Shown here: positions 21,805 through 28,076 of the stretch, one piece after another
How the letters are laid out: each line of letters begins with the position of its first letter
How positions within the stretch are numbered: position 1 is the stretch's first letter
DNA from: a virus
DNA length: 28,076 nt
Strand: one strand, 5' to 3'
Virus record (IMG/VR): IMGVR_UViG_3300009104_000686
Location: 1-28,076 of that record
Made by a program: the position numbers and the translations under genes
The notes under the pieces: model-generated
The model's input: the letters and a program-made list of their open reading frames with translations, nothing else
What the model was told of the DNA's origin: nothing
Databases searched by the model: none

Positions 21805-24269
21805 TATGCAATCTCCTTTATAAATTCATTAACTAAAAATCTTGAGGTTGTTTTACCTTTTTGATTTCTTTTGAAGGCCGCCATTACTCTATTCTTGTTT
21901 GCACCAATGTACTCTTCATCAAGTTCATCATCGCCTGCCGTGGCAAGTTTAGATGCATAAGTTAAGAACAATTTGTTGTACCCTTTACATTCAACTACAT
22001 ACCCTTGTTTTCTGGTTTCTTTCCAAAGTTCATCTGTTGAGTGATAAGCCTTGTTGCCCATTATTGCATATGCAGTATTTCTAAAATCGTGTTTCTTAGA
22101 GAACACAAAGTATCCTGTCACGGTCACATTGCAAGTTTCTGATAACCACTCTAAAAGATTTTGAGTCGCATCGAACCTACTGTCACCGATAGTTGAATTA
22201 TCTTCGTAAAGGAAACTCTTATTGATGTATGGGTCTAAGAAATATCTCTTCTTGTTCCATCTTGCATAAGAATCTTCACCTACTTGTGCTTTTTCATCAG
22301 ACCTTTCCTCAGAACTATCTGAGAAGAATCTAGAACTGTGACTGTAACCATCAGTGATAATCGTTAAGATAGATTTTTCAACTCCGTATGCGTGGTTAAA
22401 CTCTGGTAAGAATTTTCTCATTGCAACTAAACAGTGGTCAAGAGGTGTTCCTCCCAATCTGTAATGGTCAGGATACATTTCATAATGTTGGTGTTTTTCT
22501 TGTTTCTCATTATAATATGCCTCAGGATCCCAAGTTTGAACTCCATTAAAAATTCTATCGTATTCTTCAATCAAAGGTCTCTCTTTTTGTCTCCAACTGT
22601 ATGTGATGTCTTGGTGCAATTTACTAACTAGTATTGAACTAAGGTTCACAAACATTTCGTTATATTCTCTGTGAGATTGTTCGTTAGAAAGTATTTCAAC
22701 TAATTTGCCTTTGCCACTTGAACGATAAGGATCACCATCTTTTCTTCTAATTGCATCTGAGAACAAATACACTCTGAAAGGTATTTGAACTTTTCTGCAA
22801 AACTCAGCAAGAACAAGAGATTGTTCAAGTAAGTCTGAAACTTCTCTACTGATAGAACCAGACCAGTCAACTAAAACATTCAAACCATGATTCTTACCAT
22901 CAGGTATGTAAGTGACTCTCTTGAAAATATCATCAACTATTTGATACTTAGCAAGTCTATTCATATCGAGTTCACCACTTTTTCCTGTGAAAGCTTTTGC
23001 ACTTCTTTGTGCGGTTTGTCTCATTTCAAATTCTTTTGCCATGTGAGCGACAATCTTTTTGTTCTTATCTTGAATATGTTTCTTGTAATGTTCAGCAAGA
23101 ACTTTCCAATATAATCTATTATCTTTTTTTCTATCGTTATATTCAGAACGCCAAGCTTGTGATTTCTTATCTTTATGATTTGCCATCAATTCTTCTAATC
23201 TTTCATCAAGGTCTTTGCCCGAGAAGAATTCTCTCCAATCTTCAAGAACTGTTTTGTAATCATAAAGAACATTATCAACTTTTTTATTTTCAAATCTTTC
23301 TCTTATTGGAACAGTTGTTCTGATACAAGCATTTTCATCTATAAATTCTTCTTCATTATTATGTGCATTGTATTCAGTAAGTGATTCTCTTGCACCCTCA
23401 GGTTCATCATATCTACCTGTGAAGTTTCCACCTTCTTTACCAGTGACTTTAATTTCTTCTTCAAGGTCTTCGCCAGGTTCTGTACCAGGTTCTGGTACTT
23501 TCTCTTCTTCCTCTTCTTTATCTGGATTGATAGGTGAACCATAAGAATCAGTATTGTCTCCATCTGGATCTTCCGTTTCTTCATCTTCGGTTTCCCACTT
23601 AGAAGTTTCTTCTGAGTTTTCTTCTTCGCCTTCTTCATCGCCATTTTCTAGCATTTCATCAGGCACTATAAATGTAATTTGTTCGTCATTCTCGTCTCTG
23701 GTCTCATTTTCTTTTGACCACTCATAAATCTCTGTAGCAACTTCAACAACATCTTCCCATGTTTTACATGCATCTGCCTTTTTTAAGAACTGAATTAAAA
23801 CTGTATCGTGAATGATGTCTACTCTAGAACCACACTTTGTAATTAGATTGATTTTATCAATCATAGAAAGTGTTTGTAAATCTCTCTCTTTAATACCAAA
23901 GAAGTCTTTGTCCATTAATTCATTATATGCCTTGAAGAATGAACCCCTTAACCCTTGATACTTCTCTTTGATTGCCTTCTCAATTCGGACATCTTCTATA
24001 ACATTGAGATACCCTTTAAGAGTTTTATTCTCCATAATAGTGGAGTGAAGCCCTTCATATGGAGTATTCAACGCATGACCCACTTCATGACCCATAAACA
24101 AGTCATAAAGTTCTGGTGATATATCGTCTTTGAAAACAGGACAAGCAAGTACCCTATTCTTCACATCAAAATATGCGGTGGGTATTGCTTTATGAACTAT
24201 CGTCAAGTCCTCAGTAGCCATAAGTCTAGCGAGGTTATCTTTCTGCGTTCTTAATCTTTCGTCTACCAT
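21804..24269 (-). CDS. HExxH metallopeptidase-like protein with C-terminal VWA domain (CobT-like, 821 aa)
   Basis: The N-terminal part has GHEVGHALNTP, a zinc-metallopeptidase HExxH motif (H61, E62, H65). A long acidic low-complexity linker (about 205-300) follows. The C-terminal VWA domain has the MIDAS metal site DWSGS (D468, S470, S472), with a later FSDAI strand, TPLDH and TDGYSHS. This order (peptidase, acidic linker, VWA) is CobT-like and pairs with MoxR/CobS-type AAA+ ATPases. The cobS-like gene lies two genes downstream. The whole could be a protease-remodelling machine rather than a cobalt chelatase. It overlaps the preceding 73-aa gene by 7 bases. Confidence 0.9.
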   Translation of the reverse strand: MVDERLRTQKDNLARLMATEDLTIVHKAIPTAYFDVKNRVLACPVFKDDISPELYDLFMGHEVGHALNTPYEGLHSTIMENKTLKGYLNVIEDVRIEKAIKEKYQGLRGSFFKAYNELMDKDFFGIKERDLQTLSMIDKINLITKCGSRVDIIHDTVLIQFLKKADACKTWEDVVEVATEIYEWSKENETRDENDEQITFIVPDEMLENGDEEGEEENSEETSKWETEDEETEDPDGDNTDSYGSPINPDKEEEEEKVPEPGTEPGEDLEEEIKVTGKEGGNFTGRYDEPEGARESLTEYNAHNNEEEFIDENACIRTTVPIRERFENKKVDNVLYDYKTVLEDWREFFSGKDLDERLEELMANHKDKKSQAWRSEYNDRKKDNRLYWKVLAEHYKKHIQDKNKKIVAHMAKEFEMRQTAQRSAKAFTGKSGELDMNRLAKYQIVDDIFKRVTYIPDGKNHGLNVLVDWSGSISREVSDLLEQSLVLAEFCRKVQIPFRVYLFSDAIRRKDGDPYRSSGKGKLVEILSNEQSHREYNEMFVNLSSILVSKLHQDITYSWRQKERPLIEEYDRIFNGVQTWDPEAYYNEKQEKHQHYEMYPDHYRLGGTPLDHCLVAMRKFLPEFNHAYGVEKSILTIITDGYSHSSRFFSDSSEERSDEKAQVGEDSYARWNKKRYFLDPYINKSFLYEDNSTIGDSRFDATQNLLEWLSETCNVTVTGYFVFSKKHDFRNTAYAIMGNKAYHSTDELWKETRKQGYVVECKGYNKLFLTYASKLATAGDDELDEEYIGANKNRVMAAFKRNQKGKTTSRFLVNEFIKEIA

Positions 24270-24484
24270 TCTTTGTAAAACCCTTCTTTTTCGTTATCGT
24301 TATAACCTTTCATATAAATTTTTATTTGATATGGGGTTAAATCGGTCACTCTTTTACATTTGTATGTTCCGTGAGGATAGTAATGAGGATTTATACCTCG
24401 TCTATAATAAGAGTCGCAAGTGCCTCTATCATAAAGACCACCATTGACTGTGTGTTTTTCTGGAATTCCTTCTACTTCAAACAT
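24263..24484 (-). CDS. Hypothetical protein (73 aa)
   Basis: Tyr/Gly-rich with two cysteines and SYYRRGINPHYYPHGTYKCK near the middle, then a helix DLTPYQIKIYMKGYN. The composition is soluble. AGGAG precedes the ATG. It is the first gene after the promoter at 24513-24542. I do not recognise a family. Confidence 0.75.
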   Translation of the reverse strand: MFEVEGIPEKHTVNGGLYDRGTCDSYYRRGINPHYYPHGTYKCKRVTDLTPYQIKIYMKGYNDNEKEGFYKEW

Positions 24485-24512
24485 ATTTACTCCTATAATT
24501 CATCATGTGTCC

Positions 24513-24542
24513 ATGGTACTAAAAAAGTGTACCCATTGTCAA
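24513..24542 (-). promoter_or_regulatory. Predicted promoter (TTGACA/TACCAT family) for the VWA operon
   Basis: A perfect -35 TTGACA (24537-24542), an 18-bp spacer and -10 TACCAT (24513-24518) on the minus strand. It carries the same GGTAC/GTACC inverted repeat as the site at 19704 and the same CACATGATG just downstream. The start is expected near 24506. Confidence 0.8.
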
Positions 24543-24544
24543 AT

Positions 24545-24757
24545 TTATCCTAGGTTATCTACTGATGATTGAACATCTGAAATATTACTATTAGCAGATT
24601 GTATCTCTGATTCAATTGAACTCAATTGACTTTCTAAAGAATCGACTTTTGATTTTAAGTCTTCAATCGTTGAACCTAATATATCATTTATTTCAATAAC
24701 TTTATCGAAATTTTTCACTACTTGTTCCATTAGTGTATTATTGGTTACTTCACTCAT
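24545..24757 (-). CDS. Coiled-coil protein (70 aa)
   Basis: Almost the whole length after residue 15 is a heptad-type coiled coil (LKSKVDSLESQLSSIESEI), rich in Ser, Glu and Ile/Leu. It should oligomerise or serve as a tether. It has no signal. It overlaps the preceding gene by 4 bases. No family is recognised. Confidence 0.7.
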   Translation of the reverse strand: MSEVTNNTLMEQVVKNFDKVIEINDILGSTIEDLKSKVDSLESQLSSIESEIQSANSNISDVQSSVDNLG

Positions 24758-25059
24758 GCTTTCGCTCCTTTGTTTTTGATTACTGTTCTGATATCAGCAG
24801 CGAATTGCCAGGCGTTATAATCACCAGCACTTGCGATACCAAAATCTTTATCGTTAATAATTAATTTGTAATACTTGGCACCACTTATAAAATCTAGAAG
24901 TTCACCATCTTCGATTTTACCGGTAATCCAGTATTTGTTAAATGAACCTTTGACAGGTTGCAATTGATAACCTAGACCTTCCATAAAGTCTAGAATTTTT
25001 TGTTTGTTAAAGATACCTTCTTTCTCAGCAGGTACTTTTAAAATTGGATTGTATTTCAT
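24754..25059 (-). CDS. Hypothetical protein (101 aa)
   Basis: Soluble, with a KILDFMEGLGYQLQPVKGSF segment and a later FISGAKYYKLIINDKDFG beta hairpin. The ATG at 25059 is chosen for the AGGAG ribosome site; the in-frame ATG at 25110 overlaps the previous gene and lacks one. No family is recognised. Confidence 0.75.
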   Translation of the reverse strand: MKYNPILKVPAEKEGIFNKQKILDFMEGLGYQLQPVKGSFNKYWITGKIEDGELLDFISGAKYYKLIINDKDFGIASAGDYNAWQFAADIRTVIKNKGAKA

Positions 25060-25075
25060 ATTACTCCTATAAATT

Positions 25076-25300
25076 TTATCCGTGAGGACCAGGAATGTTG
25101 ATCCAATCATCGAACATTTGGTCCATTAAAACTGTTTTTGCAAAATCTATTATGTTTGCACCGTGGACTTTGTCTCCTGTGAATTTGGAAACTTTTGTTA
25201 GGTTTGCAGGATTAAGTGCTTTGATTACATCCATGTCTTTCATATCTGCAACATCCATTATAATGTTGTCTGCAATTATGTCATTAGCGGGGTGACTCAT
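25076..25300 (-). CDS. Hypothetical protein (74 aa)
   Basis: A small, mostly helical, acidic protein (VADMKDMDVIKALNPANL) with HPAND at its start and PGPHG at its end. AGGAG lies 8 bases before the ATG. It is the first gene after the promoter at 25343-25372. No family is recognised. Confidence 0.7.
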   Translation of the reverse strand: MSHPANDIIADNIIMDVADMKDMDVIKALNPANLTKVSKFTGDKVHGANIIDFAKTVLMDQMFDDWINIPGPHG

Positions 25301-25342
25301 TTTTTTACTCCTTTTTTTATTACTTTTCTCATTTCTTAGTCC

Positions 25343-25372
25343 ATGGTATCAAAAAGCGCTACCCATTGTCAA
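25343..25372 (-). promoter_or_regulatory. Predicted promoter (TTGACA/TACCAT family), third copy
   Basis: TTGACA (25367-25372), an 18-bp spacer and TACCAT (25343-25348) on the minus strand. The spacer is a diverged version of the other two (GGTAG...ATACC), so the inverted repeat is shorter. The downstream flank differs from the other copies. Confidence 0.75.
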
Positions 25373-25407
25373 CCTCTGAAAGGCCTATAGGTATAAGGAT
25401 TTAGAAA

Positions 25408-26055
25408 TTAATTTTCGTAAGGATTTTCTAAACGATAGGAATCTTCGTCTAGATTTAAGTCTTTTACCGGATAAATTGGCATACATCGAGTGATGTCTGT
25501 AGTGAACCAAAATGAAACTGTATGTCTTGAATGTCTTCTAACTTTTGATACGCCGTGTGGTATGTAGATACCTTGAAACAATAAACCTGAACCTGTTTCT
25601 GGTTCGTATGTTTCGCCACCTGGAATCCATGTTCGACCACCATTAAAGTTGTCGTTTAGATATAAGATACAAGTCCATTCTCTTGAAGGTTTATCAGGAC
25701 TTGATTGGTGTTTTATTTCTTGATTTGAATATGTGTCTAGATGTGGTTCTTGAACTCCGCCGATTGGCCACTCATTGAGTGCAATCATTTCTGGAAATAC
25801 AACTTGGTCTGATATCTTTCTGACTTCGCCTATAAGATTGACTACTACTTCTGATATCCAATTCCGTATATGTGGAGTGTGTATATGCATGAATCTGATA
25901 CCAGTGTAATCAGAACCATCACCTACGCCTGTTATGTGTCTATGACTCTTGTGAAATCGTATCAGTTCCTGACATCTCTCCATCGACATCAGATTTTGAA
26001 TCATTCTTGGCTTGTAGTTGCTGGAAGTATTTTGCGAGTTCATGTCTTTTTTCAT
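25408..26055 (-). CDS. 2-oxoglutarate/Fe(II)-dependent oxygenase (prolyl-hydroxylase-like, 215 aa)
   Basis: A double-stranded beta-helix dioxygenase. The iron ligands are visible as H105-x-D107 (PHLDTYS) and H167 (IYIPHGVS), with R177 in RHTVSFWF as the probable 2-oxoglutarate anchor. NGGRTWIPGG and GSGLLFQG fit the P4Hc pattern. Such genes are common in marine T4-like phages and their substrates are unknown. The ORF starts inside the deformylase gene by 116 bases; internal ATGs at 26043, 26004 or 25989 would shorten that overlap, and none has a clear ribosome site, so the start is uncertain. Confidence 0.88.
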   Translation of the reverse strand: MKKDMNSQNTSSNYKPRMIQNLMSMERCQELIRFHKSHRHITGVGDGSDYTGIRFMHIHTPHIRNWISEVVVNLIGEVRKISDQVVFPEMIALNEWPIGGVQEPHLDTYSNQEIKHQSSPDKPSREWTCILYLNDNFNGGRTWIPGGETYEPETGSGLLFQGIYIPHGVSKVRRHSRHTVSFWFTTDITRCMPIYPVKDLNLDEDSYRLENPYEN

Positions 26056-26575
26056 TCTCTAATCTCTTCTTTCGAATTTTTGGTCTGGCTTTTAATGCTC
26101 GTTCTATTTTCAACTGAGATGCTCTTTGTAGAAACAGTATACCATTCAAATGGTCTATTTCATGTTGAACACATCTTGCGCCAATACCTTCTAATAGTGC
26201 TGTTTGTTCTTTGCCTTCAATGTCTTGATATTTAAACTCTACTGTTTTAGACCTTTTAATCATCAAGAACATATCAGGAAATGATAAACAACCTTCTTTC
26301 ATAAGTTCTGTTTCTTGTGAAACTTTTGTCAATTCAGGATTAAAGTATGCGATATTTGATGGAGTTTTATCTCCTTCATGCATAGTTCTCATAACAAAAA
26401 CTCTGTAAGGTAATCCTACTTGATTTGCAGAAAGGCCTAACCCACCAAATTTATCCATCGCTTCACCCAAGTTCTTAGCAATCTCTTTGGGGTCTTCCGG
26501 TGGGTTATCAAAATCGAACTCCGGTGGTGGAGTTCGTAATACCTTTGAAGCCTCTTCTATAAGTTTATACATCAT
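25940..26575 (-). CDS. def: Peptide deformylase (211 aa)
   Basis: It removes the formyl group from new polypeptides. The three family motifs are present: GLGLSANQ (45-52), EGCLS (94-98, metal ligand C96) and HEIDH (138-142, metal ligands and catalytic Glu). The C-terminal about 60 residues are a charged extension not needed for activity, partly overlapping the oxygenase ORF. It starts 3 bases after the amt stop, with two ATG options (26575, 26572). Deformylases are known marine-phage passenger genes. Confidence 0.95.
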   Translation of the reverse strand: MMYKLIEEASKVLRTPPPEFDFDNPPEDPKEIAKNLGEAMDKFGGLGLSANQVGLPYRVFVMRTMHEGDKTPSNIAYFNPELTKVSQETELMKEGCLSFPDMFLMIKRSKTVEFKYQDIEGKEQTALLEGIGARCVQHEIDHLNGILFLQRASQLKIERALKARPKIRKKRLENEKRHELAKYFQQLQAKNDSKSDVDGEMSGTDTISQES

Positions 26576-26578
26576 ATA

Positions 26579-27754
26579 TTATTTATCAGATTCTTCTCCA
26601 TGACCTTTCATAAAATATGGGTAAGCTTTTGAACCTGTTTCCCACATATCTGAACCACCAACTTCTTCTTGTTCACCAACTCTGATACCTACAGTCTTGT
26701 TTAATATCCACCATAATAGATATGATGTAGAGAAAACAAATCCAAATATTGTGACTGTTCCATATGCTTGATGTAAGAAACTTGCATCTGCGTTTAGTAT
26801 TGGGACTAACATAAGTCCTAAAACACCTGCGACACCATGAACTGATATTGCACCAACTGGATCATCACAACCTTTTCTTTCTATCCAACTCATAACAACA
26901 GGCATCATTACTCCACCCAATGAACCATATAGTAATGCGATTAAAGGTGAAGGTGTTAATGGGTCAGCAGTTATAACTACTAGACCTGCTAATGCACCAT
27001 TTGTTGTGGCGTTTAAGGCAGTCTTACCTAACCACAGTTTAGATAATATCATTGCAGATAAAAGACCACCAGCAGCGGCAGTATTAGTGTTTACAAATAT
27101 CTTTGCGACTGCATTTGCGTTCTCTACACCATCTATTGCAAGTTGTGAACCACCATTGAATCCAAACCATCCCATCCACAAAATGAGTGTGCCTAATGCG
27201 ACTTGAGCCGCATTGGAACCGTGTATTGGTTTAGGTGTTCCGTCTTTTAAGTATTTACCCTTTCTTGGTCCAAGTATTAAAACTCCTGCAAGTGCGGCTG
27301 AAGCCCCAGCCATATGAACTATGCCTGAACCTGCGAAGTCAAAGAATCCTCTCTGACTCAACCAACCACCACCCCATGTCCAAGAACCTTGAATTGGGTA
27401 TATAATTGTGGTGAAGATAGCGGCAAACAATAAGAATGTCCACAGTTTCTTTCTTTCTGCGACTGCACCTGATACAACTGACATTGCAGTTGCGACAAAT
27501 ACTACTTGAAAAAAGAAATCAGAATACATCGAATGTGTTTCTATATCTCCCCACCCATACATAAGGGAATAACCCCCTACTAAAAACCCTACAGATGCGA
27601 CACTATAAAGTGCAACATTCTTTAAGAGTATTTCTATAACATTTTTACTTCTAACTGAACCCGCTTCTAGCATGGTAAAACCGGCTGCCATCCACATGAC
27701 TAATACGCCAGACATTAAAAAGTAAAATGTGTTTAATGAATATGATAAATCCAT
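26579..27754 (-). CDS. amt: Ammonium transporter (Amt/AmtB family, 391 aa)
   Basis: An integral inner-membrane channel for ammonium/ammonia. The pattern of about eleven hydrophobic helices and the family motifs are clear: D139-F-A-G-S-G-I-V-H147 (first twin-His), GAISVHGVAG (second twin-His H306), and FNGGSQLA. No signal peptide is visible, so the N-terminal helix starts near residue 8. An AAAGGAG site lies 5-6 bases before the ATG. It lies 14 bases downstream of gp46, so it is probably co-transcribed with a replication/recombination gene. It could raise nitrogen uptake in the infected cell. Confidence 0.96.
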   Translation of the reverse strand: MDLSYSLNTFYFLMSGVLVMWMAAGFTMLEAGSVRSKNVIEILLKNVALYSVASVGFLVGGYSLMYGWGDIETHSMYSDFFFQVVFVATAMSVVSGAVAERKKLWTFLLFAAIFTTIIYPIQGSWTWGGGWLSQRGFFDFAGSGIVHMAGASAALAGVLILGPRKGKYLKDGTPKPIHGSNAAQVALGTLILWMGWFGFNGGSQLAIDGVENANAVAKIFVNTNTAAAGGLLSAMILSKLWLGKTALNATTNGALAGLVVITADPLTPSPLIALLYGSLGGVMMPVVMSWIERKGCDDPVGAISVHGVAGVLGLMLVPILNADASFLHQAYGTVTIFGFVFSTSYLLWWILNKTVGIRVGEQEEVGGSDMWETGSKAYPYFMKGHGEESDK

Positions 27755-27768
27755 TATTTTCTCCTTTA

Positions 27769-28076
27769 TTATGAAATTGATATACGACTAAAGTTTTTAT
27801 ATTTTTCGAAACGAATTACTTCTTCGAACTTATCGTATAACTCTCCTCCCTTATGGGAAATAATAAAGGCGTTTGTTTTCTCATTCAATGAATTCAATAA
27901 CTTTAAAAAGTCATCGGTTCCTTGAGCATCTAAAGAACTATCAAACACCTCGTCTAATATAAGTATGTTTGTATTTACTGAGTTCTTAATTCTTGCGACT
28001 GCTCTCCATGTGAAGAGTAATGCAAGGTCAATTCTCATCTTCTCACCTTGTGAAAAGTTATCATACTTAAATACAT
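27769..28076 (-). CDS. 46: Recombination endonuclease subunit gp46, C-terminal end (runs off right edge)
   Basis: gp46 is the SMC/Rad50-like ATPase of the gp46-gp47 nuclease used in T4 recombination and DNA degradation. The window holds only the last about 102 residues. Visible are the ABC signature NFSQGEKMR, Walker B NILILDEVFDSSLD, and the H-loop IISHKGGE. The frame runs upstream without a stop to the edge. In T4, gp46 lies close to gp45; here several passenger genes separate them. Confidence 0.93.
   Translation of the reverse strand, partial: VFKYDNFSQGEKMRIDLALLFTWRAVARIKNSVNTNILILDEVFDSSLDAQGTDDFLKLLNSLNEKTNAFIISHKGGELYDKFEEVIRFEKYKNFSRISIS

Noticed and set aside
18415-24269. Calling the AAA+ and VWA genes a cobalamin (cobaltochelatase) pathway
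   Set aside because: CobN and the other cobalamin genes are absent in this window, and the N-terminal AAA+ domain and the HExxH site are not explained by that role. The names cobS and CobT-like are kept only as family labels.
1-28076. CRISPR arrays, insertion sequences, integrases or attachment sites
   Set aside because: No regularly spaced direct repeats, transposase or integrase motifs, or tRNA-type attachment sequence were seen on either strand.

Overview
The window looks like part of the genome of a T4-like (tailed, myovirus-type) marine bacteriophage. All recognisable genes are on the minus strand, the DNA is AT-rich, and the T4 replication core runs from right to left: gp46 recombination nuclease (cut by the right edge), sliding clamp gp45, clamp loader gp44 and gp62, RegA translational repressor, and DNA polymerase gp43 (cut by the left edge). 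The passenger genes are those typical of marine T4-like phages (cobS-like AAA+ protein, Hsp20, peptide deformylase, 2OG-Fe(II) oxygenase). A CsgG outer-membrane pore implies a Gram-negative host. A SAR11-type host is plausible but is inference.

Region by region, from the right edge in the direction of transcription. (1) 28076-25408: gp46, an ammonium transporter, peptide deformylase and an oxygenase. (2) 25372-24545: three small genes behind a strong promoter. (3) 24542-19743: a tightly coupled operon with a HExxH metallopeptidase-VWA protein, a Cys-rich small protein and a possible ParB-like/nuclease protein, followed behind its own copy of the same promoter by the cobS-like AAA+ ATPase (19668-18415). 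(4) 18407-15225: a DUF3310-like protein, clamp, clamp loader and RegA. (5) 15169-14608: two small membrane proteins ending in a strong terminator. (6) 14540-7020: an accessory cassette, here the most striking part. It encodes two small membrane proteins, CsgF, CsgG, a curlin-like amyloid protein, an exported FecR-domain protein, a second curlin-like protein, three very small proteins, a CHASE2 adenylate cyclase and two more small genes. This is a phage-borne type VIII (curli) secretion system with a signalling enzyme, placed between regA and gene 43. (7) 7003-5475: a promoter followed by about 360 bases of densely base-paired non-coding sequence, then Hsp20, then a second promoter with a pseudoknot-capable leader before a 2-Cys peroxiredoxin. 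(8) 5449-1449: a DruA/DUF4338-like protein, a cytidylyltransferase, a glycosyltransferase-like protein, small genes and a T4-type lysozyme. (9) 1459-1: promoter and gene 43.

Two promoter families recur. One (five sites) has an A-tract and a CCC/CCCC block immediately upstream of a TTG -35 box. The other (three sites) has TTGACA, an 18-bp spacer with an inverted repeat, and TACCAT. Two family-one promoters would start transcription at or within 2-3 bases of a start codon (gene 43 and the DUF3310-like gene), which suggests leaderless mRNAs. All function calls rest on reading motifs by eye. No database search was run.
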